A stretch of 64,000 nucleotides of DNA from Scytonema tolypothrichoides VB-61278 (GCF_000828085.3 NZ_JXCA02000002.1:471684-535683); one strand, 5' to 3'. Positions 37,382-46,560 are shown, counted from the first letter of the stretch. Notes: a model not told the origin generated them from the letters alone. Numbers and translations: made by a program.

Positions 37382-37615
37382 GACTTGCTCATCGGTAACA
37401 CCTACGGTAAGTACCTGTGGCGCGATTGCAAAGTTCCCCTCGTGAGAATTGGCTATCCCATCATGGATCGCCACCACCTGCACCGTTACGCCACCATCGG
37501 TTATCAAGGTGTCATCAACCTGCTTAACTGGGTTGTGAATACAATCTTCGAGGATATCGATCAACACACCAACATTCCTGCTAAGACAGATATTTCCTAC
37601 GACTTGATTCGTTAG
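37360..37615 (+). CDS. nifK: NifK, 3' segment (C-terminal 85 residues)
   Basis: From 37360 the frame reads 'LLFTEPVDLLIGNTYGKYLW', then 'VPLVRIGYPIMDRHHLHRYATIGYQG' and ends in 'ISYDLIR' with stop at 37613-37615. This is the conserved NifK C-terminus, including the RIGxPIxDRHHLHR motif at the alpha-beta interface. It has no ribosome site or start of its own. A frame open through the element arm back to 37262 is antisense to the recombinase and without meaning. It is translated only after the element is excised. Confidence 0.95.
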
Positions 37616-37674
37616 GAATTGTATTCACCTGCGACGTGCTAACAAAGGAAAAGGAAAAGGCAAAAGGATGAAGG

Positions 37675-37760
37675 CATTGGTTAGTGGTTAGTAGTTAGTA
37701 GTTAGCGGTTATTTTTGATGAAAAAGAACTAACAATTAACAACTAAAAACTAAAAATATC
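37675..37760. repeat. TTAGTGG/TTAGTAG short repeats with inverted half
   Basis: GGTTAGTGGTTAGTAGTTAGTAGTTAGCGG-type repeats (37678 onward) face ACTAACAATTAACAACTAAAA on the other side of a short loop, so the region can fold. Heptamer-type repeat. Lies between nifK and the Mo-nitrogenase-associated gene. Confidence 0.55.
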
Positions 37761-37829
37761 CCACGAGCCATCCCTCATCTATCTTCCCAATTCCTTTTAC
37801 TTTTTTCTTGAGTTATGAAGTAATTTAAT

Positions 37830-38156
37830 ATGAAAACTATAACTCACACTCATCATCACCCGAATCACCATTCACCTACTTCCAAAAAATCAGGTTCATT
37901 TGATATTTTATATCCTTTGCGCCGTCTGGTGGATGGAATTAAAGTAAAAAATGCTCGACTGGCTCATCTTATTTGCCAAATCATTCCTTGCTGTTGCCCC
38001 TTTGAACGAAGTATTAAATTATTTGGACATACCTTCCATATTCCTCCACTGTGTAAACTCAATCCCTTGTACGACAATTTTGTAGGATTGCGTTTTCGAG
38101 CATTATCTTATCTAACTGATGAGTGTGGAGAGGATGTTACGAAATATATTTGCTAG
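37830..38156 (+). CDS. Mo-dependent nitrogenase C-terminal-domain protein
   Basis: 108 residues. It matches the small Mo-nitro_C family found in Nostocales between nifK and nifE: 'RLVDGIKVKNARLAHLICQIIP' followed by 'CCCPFERSIKLFG', then 'IPPLCKLNPLYDNFVGLRFRAL' and 'DECGEDVTKYIC'. The N-terminus is His-rich (about eight His in the first 20 residues) and may bind metal. Function unknown, but its place in the nif operon and its name-giving similarity link it to nitrogenase. Confidence 0.82.
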   Translation: MKTITHTHHHPNHHSPTSKKSGSFDILYPLRRLVDGIKVKNARLAHLICQIIPCCCPFERSIKLFGHTFHIPPLCKLNPLYDNFVGLRFRALSYLTDECGEDVTKYIC

Positions 38157-38219
38157 TCATGATTTGTTCGTTAGTGGTTAGTGCCAAAAGAACAAATGAC
38201 AACTAACAGCTAATAATTC

Positions 38220-39668
38220 ATGTCCTCTATCCTGTACGAAGAAATGAAAATCACCCAAAATAAAATTAACGAGTTGCTCACTCAGCCTGGGTGCGAACAC
38301 AATAAAAGCAAGCATGGAGACAAGAAAAACAAGTCTTGCACACAGCAACCCAAGCCTGGTGCGGCTCAAGGGGGTTGTGCGTTTGATGGTGCAATGATTG
38401 CTCTAGTACCGATTACGGATGCGGCTCATTTAGTCCACGGACCGATCGCCTGTTCTGGTAATTCTTGGGGAAGTCGTGGTAGTCTTTCCTCTGGTCCTAT
38501 GCTATACAAAACAGGCTTCACCACTGATTTGGATGAAACCGATGTCATCTTTGGTGGCGAAAAAAAGCTGTACAAAGCAATTCTAGAAGTCGAAAATCGC
38601 TACAAACCGACTGCGGTGTTTGTCTACTCCACCTGTGTCACTGCCTTAATTGGTGATGATATAGATGCTGTTTGTAAAGCTGCTGCCAACAAAACAGGAA
38701 CTCCTGTTATTCCTGTCAATGCACCAGGATTCATCGGTAGTAAGAATTTTGGTAACCGTCTTGCTGGTGAAGCTTTGCTTGATTATGTTGTGGGTACAGC
38801 TGAACCTGAATTCACCACACCTTATGACATCAACCTCATAGGTGAGTACAATGTTGCGGGGGAAATGTGGAATGTCGTGCGACTGTTTGAGAAATTAGGT
38901 ATCCGAGTTTTGGCAAAAATGACAGGTGATGGGCGTTACAACGAAATTTGTTATGCTCACCGTGCCAAACTCAACGTGATCATTTGCTCAAAAGCGCTGC
39001 TTAATATGGCGACAAAGATGGAAGAGCGCTATGGTATCGCATACATTGAAGAGTCTTTCTACGGTGTAGAAGACATGAACCGTTGTCTGCGGAACGTTGC
39101 TGCAAAGTTGGGTGATCCCGATTTGCAAGAGCGTACAGAAAAGCTAATTGCTGAAGAAACTGCGGCTTTGGATGTCGCTTTAGCTCCCTATCGCGAGAAA
39201 CTCAAAGGCAAACGCGTTGTTCTTTATACTGGTGGTGTCAAGAGTTGGTCGATTATCTCGGCAGCTAAGGACTTGGGTATGGAAGTTGTTGCTACCAGTA
39301 CCAGAAAGAGTACTGAGGAAGACAAAGCCCGAATCAAGAAGTTGCTCGGTCAGGATGGCATCATGCTAGAACAAGAAAGTCCTAAGGAGCTGCTGCGGAT
39401 CATCAAGGAAAAGAACGCTGATATGTTGATTGCCGGAGGTCGCAATCAATACACCGCTTTGAAAGCTCGGATTCCTTTCCTACACATCAACCAAGAACGC
39501 CATCATCCGTATGCAGGCTATGAAGGAATGCTAGAAATGGCACGAGAACTGTACGAAGCTGTTTATAGCCCTGTTTGGGAACAAGTACGCAAACCCGCAC
39601 CGTGGGAAGTTGCTGAAGCAGGAAAGCAAGCAGTTTCTTCCTCTTCTGTTCTACAGGAGGTGCATTGA
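38220..39668 (+). CDS. nifE: FeMo-cofactor scaffold subunit NifE
   Basis: 482 residues. NifE forms the NifEN scaffold on which the cofactor precursor receives Mo and homocitrate. Cysteines equivalent to the P-cluster ligands are seen in '[10 protein letters not shown]', '[12 protein letters not shown]' and '[12 protein letters not shown]'. '[20 protein letters not shown]' contains the cofactor-site Cys equivalent. The stop overlaps nifN by one base (TGATG). Confidence 0.95.
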   Translation: MSSILYEEMKITQNKINELLTQPGCEHNKSKHGDKKNKSCTQQPKPGAAQGGCAFDGAMIALVPITDAAHLVHGPIACSGNSWGSRGSLSSGPMLYKTGFTTDLDETDVIFGGEKKLYKAILEVENRYKPTAVFVYSTCVTALIGDDIDAVCKAAANKTGTPVIPVNAPGFIGSKNFGNRLAGEALLDYVVGTAEPEFTTPYDINLIGEYNVAGEMWNVVRLFEKLGIRVLAKMTGDGRYNEICYAHRAKLNVIICSKALLNMATKMEERYGIAYIEESFYGVEDMNRCLRNVAAKLGDPDLQERTEKLIAEETAALDVALAPYREKLKGKRVVLYTGGVKSWSIISAAKDLGMEVVATSTRKSTEEDKARIKKLLGQDGIMLEQESPKELLRIIKEKNADMLIAGGRNQYTALKARIPFLHINQERHHPYAGYEGMLEMARELYEAVYSPVWEQVRKPAPWEVAEAGKQAVSSSSVLQEVH

Positions 39669-41014
39669 TGGCGATCGTGACTGTGACAAACTCATCAGTT
39701 GCTGTTAATTCTTTCAAGCTGAGTCAACCTTTGGGTGCTGCTTTAGCGTTGTTAGGCTTGAAGGGAATGATACCTCTATTCCACGGTTCCCAAGGCTGTA
39801 CTGCTTTTGCCAAATCCATGTTGGTGAAGCATTTCTGTGAGTCGATTCCCCTTTCTACCACAGCGATGACGGAAGTGAGCACTATCTTGGGTGGGGAAGA
39901 GAATGTAGAACAAGCTATTGTTACTCTAGCCGAGAGGTCAAAGCCAGAAATCATTGGTTTGTGTACCACTGCACTGACAGAAACTAGAGGCGATGATATG
40001 CCGCGATTTCTTAAGGAAGTTCGCGATCGCCATCCAGAACTCAATCATCTACCAATTGTATTAGTCTCGTCTCCTGATTTTAAGGGCACATTGCAGGATG
40101 GGTATGCCGCTGCTGTTGAGAGTATCCTTAAGGAACTTGCCCAAAAAAGCGACAATCCAAACCCTTCTCCCATGCAAGTTGTGATTTTGCCCAGTTCTGC
40201 TTTCACGCCTGGAGATGTGGAGGAGATAAAAGAGATTATCACCGCTTTTGGATTGAAGCCGATTGTCGTTCCTGATCTTTCTGCTTCATTAGATGGTCAC
40301 TTAGAAGATTCTTATAGTGCTATAACAGCATGTGGGACAAGTCTAACAGAACTGCGCGAGATTGGTAATTCTGTATTCACCTTAGCTTTCGGTGAGAGTA
40401 TGCGGAGTGCGGCGCAAATCTTGCATCAGCGTTTTGGCATTCCCTACGAGGTGTTTGGTGAACTGACTGGATTAGAACCAGTGGATAATTTCTTGCAAGC
40501 ATTGGCAGACCTGAGTGGTACTAGTGTACCAGAGAAATACCGCCGCCAACGCCGTCAGTTGCAAGATGCCATGCTCGACACTCACTTTTATTTTGGGTGC
40601 AAACGAGTATCCCTGGCGCTGGAACCAGATTTACTCTGGTCAACAGTTTGTTTTCTAAAATCAATGGGTGCTGAAATTCATGCAGCGGTGACGACGACTC
40701 GCTCGCCATTGTTGGAAAAACTTCCTATCAGTAGTGTCACGATTGGTGATTTGGAAGACTTTGAGCAACTTGCACCAACCTCTGACTTGTTGATTGGTAA
40801 CTCTCACACAGTTGCTGTCGCCAATCGATTAGGAATTCCTCTTTATCGTCAAGGGTTTCCTATTTTTGATCGAGTGGGTAATGGTTTGTTTACTAAAGTT
40901 GGCTACCGAGGTACAATGCAGGTTTTGTTTGATATTGGAAACATTTTCTTGCAGGCTGAGGAAGCAAGGATTCAGCACTCTGGAAGTTTCAATGTTTTGA
41001 GTTCTGAAATGTAA
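39668..41014 (+). CDS. nifN: FeMo-cofactor scaffold subunit NifN
   Basis: 448 residues from ATG 39668 ([16 protein letters not shown]), preceded by AGGAGG at 39655-39660. Homologous to NifK, with 'LKGMIPLFHGSQGCTAFAKS' and 'LCTTALTETRGDDM'. The C-terminus keeps 'LYRQGFPIFDRVGNGLFTKVGYRG', the counterpart of the NifK motif. It pairs with NifE; the one-base overlap indicates translational coupling. Confidence 0.95.
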   Translation: MAIVTVTNSSVAVNSFKLSQPLGAALALLGLKGMIPLFHGSQGCTAFAKSMLVKHFCESIPLSTTAMTEVSTILGGEENVEQAIVTLAERSKPEIIGLCTTALTETRGDDMPRFLKEVRDRHPELNHLPIVLVSSPDFKGTLQDGYAAAVESILKELAQKSDNPNPSPMQVVILPSSAFTPGDVEEIKEIITAFGLKPIVVPDLSASLDGHLEDSYSAITACGTSLTELREIGNSVFTLAFGESMRSAAQILHQRFGIPYEVFGELTGLEPVDNFLQALADLSGTSVPEKYRRQRRQLQDAMLDTHFYFGCKRVSLALEPDLLWSTVCFLKSMGAEIHAAVTTTRSPLLEKLPISSVTIGDLEDFEQLAPTSDLLIGNSHTVAVANRLGIPLYRQGFPIFDRVGNGLFTKVGYRGTMQVLFDIGNIFLQAEEARIQHSGSFNVLSSEM

Positions 41015-41027
41015 TTTGTAAATAAAT

Positions 41028-41095
41028 TATGAGTTATGAATTATGAGTTGTCGTAAATGCTTTTTACTACTCATAACTCATCACTCATAACTTGA
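41028..41095. repeat. ATGAGTTATGA inverted/tandem repeat between nifN and nifX
   Basis: ATGAGTTATGAATTATGAGTTG is answered downstream by ACTCATAACTCATCACTCATAA, so the spacer can form a long hairpin in RNA. STRR-type repeats (7-8 bases). No ORF. Confidence 0.6.
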
Positions 41096-41112
41096 GGAGA
41101 GGAGAATTAAGT

Positions 41113-41526
41113 ATGAAGATTGCCTTTACAACAAGTGACCGAGTTCATATCAATGCTCATTTTGGATGGGCGAAAGAAATTGATGTGTATGAAATTTCTG
41201 ACAAAGGTTACGAGTTTTTAGAAACTCTGACATTTGATGGTGACCTGAAACAAGATGGTAATGAGGATAAGGTAACACCAAAACTTGATGCACTATCTGA
41301 CTGCAAAATTGTTTATGTTGCAGCAATTGGAGGTAGTGCGGCAGCTCGATTAATTAAGAAGGGTGTGACTCCAGTCAAGGCGCGTTCTGAAGAAGAAGAG
41401 ATTGCTGAGATTCTCAACAAATTAGTGCAAACTCTTAAGGGTAATCCTCCGCCTTGGCTGCGTAAAGCCTTACAGGCAAAACCCCAAAGTTTTGAAGATG
41501 AATTGGAAGAGGAAGCAACCGTATGA
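41113..41526 (+). CDS. nifX: NifB-co/cofactor-precursor carrier NifX
   Basis: 137 residues from ATG 41113, with a purine-rich ribosome site (GAGGAGAGGAG). Family marks are 'IAFTTSDRVHINAHFGWAKE' and 'CKIVYVAAIGGSAAARLIKKG'. NifX binds NifB-co and the VK cluster during cofactor assembly. The stop overlaps the next start (ATGA), so the two are coupled. Confidence 0.93.
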   Translation: MKIAFTTSDRVHINAHFGWAKEIDVYEISDKGYEFLETLTFDGDLKQDGNEDKVTPKLDALSDCKIVYVAAIGGSAAARLIKKGVTPVKARSEEEEIAEILNKLVQTLKGNPPPWLRKALQAKPQSFEDELEEEATV

Positions 41527-41999
41527 GTTTCACTAATAATGTTAACGGAACACGCCCGACAGAAATCTTAGACTCACCTTTTCTCAAGGCGATCGTGCAA
41601 CAGTTCCGGGGTCAAGATAGTTACGGAACTTATCGTAGTTGGTCGGATGATTTGCTGCTCAAACCATTTATTGTCAGCAAACAAAAGAAGCGAGAAATTT
41701 CGATTGAGGGTGAAGTTGACCTGATGACTCAGGCAAGAATTATGACATTTTATCGTGCTGTCGCTGCCTGCATCGAAAAGGAAACGGGTCTTTTATCTCA
41801 AGTCGTAGTTGATTTAAGCCATGAAGGATTTGGCTGGGCACTCGTTTTTTCTGGTCGTCTTTTGTTAGTTGCAAAGTCTTTAAGGGATGCACATCGCTTT
41901 GGCTTTGACTCGTTGGAAAAATTAGCAGAAGAGGGAGAAAAGTTTGTACAAACTGGCGTCAGTTTGGCTCAGCGTTTCCCGGAAGTCGGTAAAATTTAA
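41523..41999 (+). CDS. NifX-associated nitrogen fixation protein (DUF269)
   Basis: 158 residues. DUF269 family: 'SPFLKAIVQQFRGQDSYGTYRSW', 'TFYRAVAACIEKETGLLSQV', and 'GFGWALVFSGRLLLVAKSLRDAHRFGFDS'. It regularly follows nifX in diazotrophs; the exact function is unknown. A 4-nt overlap with nifX. Confidence 0.9.
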   Translation: MSFTNNVNGTRPTEILDSPFLKAIVQQFRGQDSYGTYRSWSDDLLLKPFIVSKQKKREISIEGEVDLMTQARIMTFYRAVAACIEKETGLLSQVVVDLSHEGFGWALVFSGRLLLVAKSLRDAHRFGFDSLEKLAEEGEKFVQTGVSLAQRFPEVGKI

Positions 42000-42066
42000 A
42001 ACAATGATGAATAATGAAGAGTCAAAGAATTCTTCTCTTCATTTTTGAGGCAATAAAGAGGTGTTG

Positions 42067-42288
42067 ATGGCACAAGCTGAAGAAACATCTACTATTGAGG
42101 AACTGAAAACTCAGATAAAACGCCTGAATAGTAAAGCAGGTCAAATGAAAATGGATCTGCACGATTTAGCAGAGGGATTACCAACAGATTATCAACAACT
42201 GATGGATGTTGCTTCCCAAACTTATGAAATTTATCGTCAGTTAGACGAACTTAAGCAACAGGTAAAAAAGCTGGAGCAGGAAAAATGA
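42067..42288 (+). CDS. DUF683 / CCE_0567 family nif-associated protein
   Basis: 73 residues from ATG 42067. Short helical-hairpin protein: 'EELKTQIKRLNSKAGQMKMDLHDLAEGLP' and 'YQQLMDVASQTYEIYRQLDEL' separated by a Pro. The family is nif-linked and reported to bind metal or heme, but the role is unknown. Stop overlaps the start of nifW by 4 nt. Confidence 0.88.
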   Translation: MAQAEETSTIEELKTQIKRLNSKAGQMKMDLHDLAEGLPTDYQQLMDVASQTYEIYRQLDELKQQVKKLEQEK

Positions 42289-42602
42289 CGTGGGATTATG
42301 AGAAATTCAAAAAACTTGAAGATGCAGAGGAGTATTTTGAGTTTTTTCAACTCCCCTACGATCAAAAGTTCGTGAATGTCAATCGTCTGCATATTTTGAA
42401 AAAGTTTTCTCAATTTCTTAAGGAAATTGATGAAAATTATACTGATCTCAGTATTTCAGATAGATTAAGTAAATATCGCGAAGCTCTAGAACAAGCTTAT
42501 CAGGTATTTCTTGAATCAACACCCCAAGAACAAAAGCTGTTCAAAGTGTTTAACCAGAAGCCGAAAAATGTAGTCACGCTGACAGAAATCACATCAGATT
42601 AG
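42285..42602 (+). CDS. nifW: Nitrogenase-stabilizing protein NifW
   Basis: 105 residues. 'KKLEDAEEYFEFFQLPYDQKFVNVNRLHILKKF' is the NifW core. NifW associates with apo-MoFe protein and is thought to protect it against oxygen or help P-cluster maturation. Coupled to DUF683 (ATGA overlap) and 10 nt before hesA. Confidence 0.93.
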   Translation: MTWDYEKFKKLEDAEEYFEFFQLPYDQKFVNVNRLHILKKFSQFLKEIDENYTDLSISDRLSKYREALEQAYQVFLESTPQEQKLFKVFNQKPKNVVTLTEITSD

Positions 42603-42612
42603 GAGGTATAAA

Positions 42613-43413
42613 ATGGTAGACCTAACGCCTACCGAGTTGGAACGCTACCGTCGTCAAATGATGCTTCCTAATTTTGGCGAAACAGCACAGAAGCGCCTCA
42701 AGTCAGCGACGGTTCTGGTTACGGGTGTAGGAGGATTAGGCGGTACGGCGGCGCTATACCTTGCAGTAGCTGGCGTTGGGCGGCTGATTTTAGTCCGGGG
42801 TGGTGACTTGCGGCTTGATGACATGAATCGTCAGATCCTGATGACGCACGATTGGGTGGACAAGCCAAGGGTGTTCAAAGCAAAAGAAACTCTCCAAGCC
42901 ATCAATCCTGATGTCCAAGTGGAAGCAGTTCATGAATATGTCACCCCGGAAAATGTAGACTCCTTAGTGCAATCAGCTGACATGGCTCTTGACTGCGCTC
43001 ATAATTTTACAGAGCGCGATTTGTTAAATGAAGCTTGCGTACGCTGGCGTAAGCCTATGGTGGAAGCAGCAATGGACGGGATGGAAGCTTACTTGACGAC
43101 AATTATTCCTGGTGTGACTCCTTGTTTATCTTGCTTATTTCCGGAAAAACCTGATTGGGATAGACGTGGCTTTTCAGTTCTGGGTGCTGTTTCTGGAACA
43201 CTAGCTTGTCTGACTGCACTGGAGGCGATTAAGCTCATCACTGGGTTTAGTCAACCTCTGTTATCGCAGCTTTTGACAATTGATCTAACCCGGATGGATT
43301 TTGTTAAGCGCCGTTCTTACCGCGATCGCTCTTGTTCTGTATGCGGTAACAGTGCGCCTTGGAGATACTCGCAATCTCAAGTCATGGAAACCACCAGTGT
43401 TGCAAACAAATAA
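42613..43413 (+). CDS. hesA: HesA, MoeB/ThiF-family protein
   Basis: 266 residues. ThiF/E1-like adenylating fold: 'VLVTGVGGLGGTAALYLAVAGVG' nucleotide loop, 'RGGDLRLDDMNRQILM', and a zinc site with 'CLSC' and 'CSVCG'. HesA occurs with hesB and fdxH in heterocystous cyanobacteria. It likely acts in molybdenum/sulfur handling for nitrogenase. Preceded by AGGAGG. Confidence 0.93.
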   Translation: MVDLTPTELERYRRQMMLPNFGETAQKRLKSATVLVTGVGGLGGTAALYLAVAGVGRLILVRGGDLRLDDMNRQILMTHDWVDKPRVFKAKETLQAINPDVQVEAVHEYVTPENVDSLVQSADMALDCAHNFTERDLLNEACVRWRKPMVEAAMDGMEAYLTTIIPGVTPCLSCLFPEKPDWDRRGFSVLGAVSGTLACLTALEAIKLITGFSQPLLSQLLTIDLTRMDFVKRRSYRDRSCSVCGNSAPWRYSQSQVMETTSVANK

Positions 43414-43416
43414 TTG

Positions 43417-43510
43417 TTATACCAATTTGAAAAAAGAATGCGACAGATACACATTCCCAAACCCTTGTTATCTTAGGCTTTCTTCCGGATTGAATTTTGA
43501 ATTGGTATTA
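43417..43510. repeat. Small MITE with TATACCAATT ends, copy 1
   Basis: 94 bp beginning TTATACCAATTTGAAAAAAG and ending in TTTTGAATTGGTATTA. A very similar element in the opposite orientation is at 60388-60493 (shared core includes GCGACAGATACACA). Its right end supplies the base before the start codon of the next small ORF. Confidence 0.75.
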
Positions 43511-43662
43511 TGTTGGTGTCTTCATTCATTGCTTTGGGGTTTGCCATAGCTTCGTTTCAAGTCAGTGCAAAAATCGTAAATCAGATCTGGCAACTGTTAG
43601 CAACATTAATTGCCTTATTTTGCCTGGGTGTAAGCTTCATTTTTTCACCTGTGCCAAAATGA
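43510..43662 (+). CDS. Small membrane protein, 50 aa, between hesA and hesB
   Basis: ATG 43510 opens a 50-codon frame with two hydrophobic stretches ('VSSFIALGFAIASFQVSA' and 'LATLIALFCLGVSFIF'), compatible with two membrane helices. No strong ribosome site, since the upstream bases are the end of a MITE. I do not recognise the family. If translated it is part of the hesA-hesB-fdxH transcript. The hydrophobic pattern argues for a real protein; the lack of a ribosome site argues against. Confidence 0.45.
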   Translation: MLVSSFIALGFAIASFQVSAKIVNQIWQLLATLIALFCLGVSFIFSPVPK

Positions 43663-43755
43663 AAGCGCTGATTGCTATGGCTGTACTCATCACCACTAAA
43701 CAAATTCACACCTTAAATCACAACAACAACTAATTTTTGCTAATTAGGAGGATTG

Positions 43756-44127
43756 ATGACGGTTACTTTGACGGAAAAAGCAGAATTTCGTCTGCGGACA
43801 TTGCTGCGGGGTGCGACCTCTGAAACCAATACACCGGCTAAAGGTATCCGCATCTCTGTCAAAGATGGTGGTTGCAGTGGCTACGAGTATGGGATGGAAG
43901 TCATAAGTCAGCCACAACCAAATGATTTAGTCAGCGAACAAGGCAAAGTGCTTGTTTATGTTGATGCTAAAAGTGCCCCCTTGCTAGAAGGGTTGGTTAT
44001 CGATTTTATCGAGGGAGTGATGGAAAGCGGATTTAAATTCATCAACCCCAAAGCTACTGATACCTGCGGTTGTGGAAAGTCATTTAGAACCGCTGACTGT
44101 TCTTCCGCAGGTATACCTTGTAGCTAA
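43756..44127 (+). CDS. hesB: Fe-S assembly protein HesB (A-type carrier)
   Basis: 123 residues from ATG 43756, with TTAGGAGG just upstream. A-type carrier with the three Fe-S cysteines in 'GGCSGYEYG' and 'TCGCGKSF'. The extra cysteines near the C-terminus (DCSS, IPCS) are specific to this protein. Delivers Fe-S clusters, here probably to nitrogenase or FdxH. Confidence 0.93.
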   Translation: MTVTLTEKAEFRLRTLLRGATSETNTPAKGIRISVKDGGCSGYEYGMEVISQPQPNDLVSEQGKVLVYVDAKSAPLLEGLVIDFIEGVMESGFKFINPKATDTCGCGKSFRTADCSSAGIPCS

Positions 44128-44260
44128 ACCAAGTCAAAGTAAAAAGAAATTTTTACTTTTGACTTTTATACCCCTACACCCTTACACCCCTAATTATTGA
44201 CTTTCTTACACCCTTGAAGTCATAAAACCGAACTGTACCGCGTGTGAGAAGAATTAAAAA

Positions 44261-44560
44261 ATGGCAACATACCAAGTCAGATTAATCAACAAGAAAGAAG
44301 ATCTAGATACCACGATTGAAGTTGATGAAGAGACAACTATTCTAGATGCAGCTGAAGAAAATGGTATAGATTTGCCTTTTTCTTGTAAGTCAGGTGCTTG
44401 CTCTAGCTGTGTCGGAAAAGTTGTTGATGGTACCATAGATCAATCAGATCAAAGCTTTTTGGATGACGAACAAATGTCTAAAGGTTTTGCTCTACTTTGT
44501 GTGACTTATCCACGTTCTGATTGCACGATTAAGACTAACCAAGAACCATACTTGGTCTAG
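44261..44560 (+). CDS. fdxH: Heterocyst [2Fe-2S] ferredoxin FdxH
   Basis: 99 residues, plant-type ferredoxin. Cluster cysteines are in 'CKSGACSSC' and 'FALLCVTYP'. FdxH is the heterocyst-specific electron donor to NifH. It carries extra basic residues at the N-terminus (RLINKKEDL), a known FdxH feature for interaction with NifH. Placed after hesB as in other Nostocales. Confidence 0.95.
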   Translation: MATYQVRLINKKEDLDTTIEVDEETTILDAAEENGIDLPFSCKSGACSSCVGKVVDGTIDQSDQSFLDDEQMSKGFALLCVTYPRSDCTIKTNQEPYLV

Positions 44561-44692
44561 TTCATATCTTGTTGCAGTCTTTTCAATCGTAAGGGAATCA
44601 ATTTCCTTATTTCTGTAGAGACGTAGTATACTACGTCTCTCAAACCTTCAAACAAAGCGACTATAGCAATCTTAAATCATTTGTACTCAACA

Positions 44693-44725
44693 AGATTCCC
44701 GATTTCTCTAAGGAGTCGGGAATCT
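44693..44725. terminator. Hairpin after fdxH
   Basis: AGATTCCCGA - N13 - TCGGGAATCT, between fdxH and feoA. Likely terminator of the hesA-fdxH unit, member of the CCCGACTTCT hairpin family. Confidence 0.6.
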
Positions 44726-44748
44726 GAATATTAGGATTTCATTTATTA

Positions 44749-45000
44749 ATGTTTTCTAAGTTTCATGTTCAAGGTTCCTCACTAGAATTGCTCAAAAAAG
44801 GAGAACGAGGAATCATCAAGTTCTGCAACATTAAGGACGAAAAATCTCTCCAAGAACTGATATCAATGGGGATAACACCAGGAACTTCCATCATTGTAGA
44901 ACAGCACTTTCCTTGTTTTGTCATCACAGTAGGAGAAAGACAATTGACACTAACTCGGAAATTTGCTCAAAGAATTTATGTCCGCATTGATGATGAGTGA
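44749..45000 (+). CDS. feoA: FeoA-domain iron transport protein
   Basis: 83 residues with a FeoA SH3-like fold: 'ELLKKGERGIIKFCNI', 'LQELISMGITPGTSIIVEQHFPCFVITVGERQLTLTRKFAQRIYV'. FeoA works with the FeoB ferrous iron permease, which is not in this window. A feoA-type gene after fdxH also occurs in Anabaena. Likely supplies iron for nitrogenase. 23 nt before ctaB. Confidence 0.88.
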   Translation: MFSKFHVQGSSLELLKKGERGIIKFCNIKDEKSLQELISMGITPGTSIIVEQHFPCFVITVGERQLTLTRKFAQRIYVRIDDE

Positions 45001-45023
45001 ACAAATGAGGAATTCGTCCAATC

Positions 45024-45968
45024 ATGATTGAGAACACCGCCACACGCCACCATCAAAACTTTCTACAAGTCATTCACAGTTACTATCAACTCACAAAGCC
45101 TCGGATTATCCCCCTCTTACTCATGACAACAGCGAGTAGTATGTGGATTGCATCTGTTGGAAACGTCAACCCAGTATTGCTGCTTGTCACTGTTTGTGGT
45201 GGTACTTTTGCTGCTGCAAGTGCCCAGACTATTAATTGTATCTATGACCGCGACATTGATGACCAAATGGAACGTACACGCCACCGACCTTTGGTTTCTG
45301 GTCGTGTGCAGCCGTCGCATGCTTTAATATTTGCGATCGCACTTGCTTGTCTTTCTTTCACCCTACTTGCTGTGTTTGTCAACCTGCTGAGTGCCCTACT
45401 AACAATGTCTGGTATTGTTTTTTATGTAGGCGTCTACACTCACTTACTCAAACGCCATAATCCTGCAAATATCGTCATTGGTGGTGCTGCTGGGGGAATC
45501 CCGGCGTTGGTAGGTTGGGCTGCGGTAACAGATACTTTAAGCTGGGCAGCATGGCTGCTATTTGCAATTGTCTTTTTGTGGACACCTCCTCATTTCTGGG
45601 CTTTAGCATTGATGATCCGTGATGATTATGCCAAAGTTGGTGTACCAATGCTTCCTGTTGTTGCTGGTAATGTTGCTGCGACTCGCCAGATTTGGGTGTA
45701 CTCTTTGCTTCTTATCCCCACTACATTTTTACTCTCCTATCCGCTTCACGTCACAGGTGCTGTTTACACCTGCATCGCCCTTATACTAGGAACTTTTTTC
45801 ATCAAAAAAGCTTGGGTGCTATTGCACAATCCAGATGATAAACAACTAGCACGTTCTCTATTTCTCTACTCTATTTTCTATATGATGTTGCTCTGCGCTG
45901 CAATGGTGGTTGATAGTTTGTCTTTCACTCATCAACTCATAAGAGCAATTTTAGATTTGATAATTTAG
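45024..45968 (+). CDS. ctaB: Protoheme IX farnesyltransferase (heme O synthase) CtaB
   Basis: 314 residues, UbiA-type prenyltransferase with about eight or nine membrane segments. The aspartate-rich motifs are 'NCIYDRDIDDQMERTRHRPL' and 'MIRDDYAKVGVPMLP'. It converts heme b to heme O for cytochrome oxidases. Placement directly behind feoA, at the end of the nif cluster, is unusual: heterocyst oxidases remove oxygen to protect nitrogenase, so a link is sensible but inferred. Confidence 0.93.
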   Translation: MIENTATRHHQNFLQVIHSYYQLTKPRIIPLLLMTTASSMWIASVGNVNPVLLLVTVCGGTFAAASAQTINCIYDRDIDDQMERTRHRPLVSGRVQPSHALIFAIALACLSFTLLAVFVNLLSALLTMSGIVFYVGVYTHLLKRHNPANIVIGGAAGGIPALVGWAAVTDTLSWAAWLLFAIVFLWTPPHFWALALMIRDDYAKVGVPMLPVVAGNVAATRQIWVYSLLLIPTTFLLSYPLHVTGAVYTCIALILGTFFIKKAWVLLHNPDDKQLARSLFLYSIFYMMLLCAAMVVDSLSFTHQLIRAILDLII

Positions 45969-46560
45969 ATAGAAAATCATACAGAAAAAAGAAAAGGAAA
46001 AAGATAAAATAGACTTTACCTTCTTCCTTAAAAATTTACCTACTTGCTCATCTCACATCCAAAATCAAACTGAGAATTTGATTGCTCCAGATATTGAGGT
46101 TGCAGGAGAAAGCCAGCTACTGTCTCTTGCAACTTCAACTATCATGTTCATATTAGCCTTCTCAAAAAAATCTTGTCTTCAGTAAAATTACTAGTAAGTT
46201 TATAACCTATATAACATATGAATTCTTATCAAGATTGAGTGGAAAGAGGACAAAGCTTTTTAGGTTCCTAGAAAATCATTAGTTAACGGCAATTCTCGTA
46301 TCTGTGATCTTAATCACTGCTTAAGTTTGCCAACTTCTGTTTTTCACACGTTTAAACTCAACCTTGGGGAGCCAGTGAGTTACTCCGGTTCCCTTGCGTG
46401 CATGCAAACTGTAGCCCTTTGCCAAGAAACAGAGAGAAGAGTTTTACAAATCACTTAAGATTGCTATAGCATTGTTTCAATCAAAGAGCAGATGATTTCT
46501 AGATAACATCTACTTCTATTTTTATGGGTTAGTGGTTCAAATTCCAAACTTGTATATACT
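45969..46560. other. Intergenic, 590 bp, no gene recognised
   Basis: AT-rich. Only short fragments of common dispersed sequence are seen. No ORF, RNA or clear hairpin. Confidence 0.4.
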
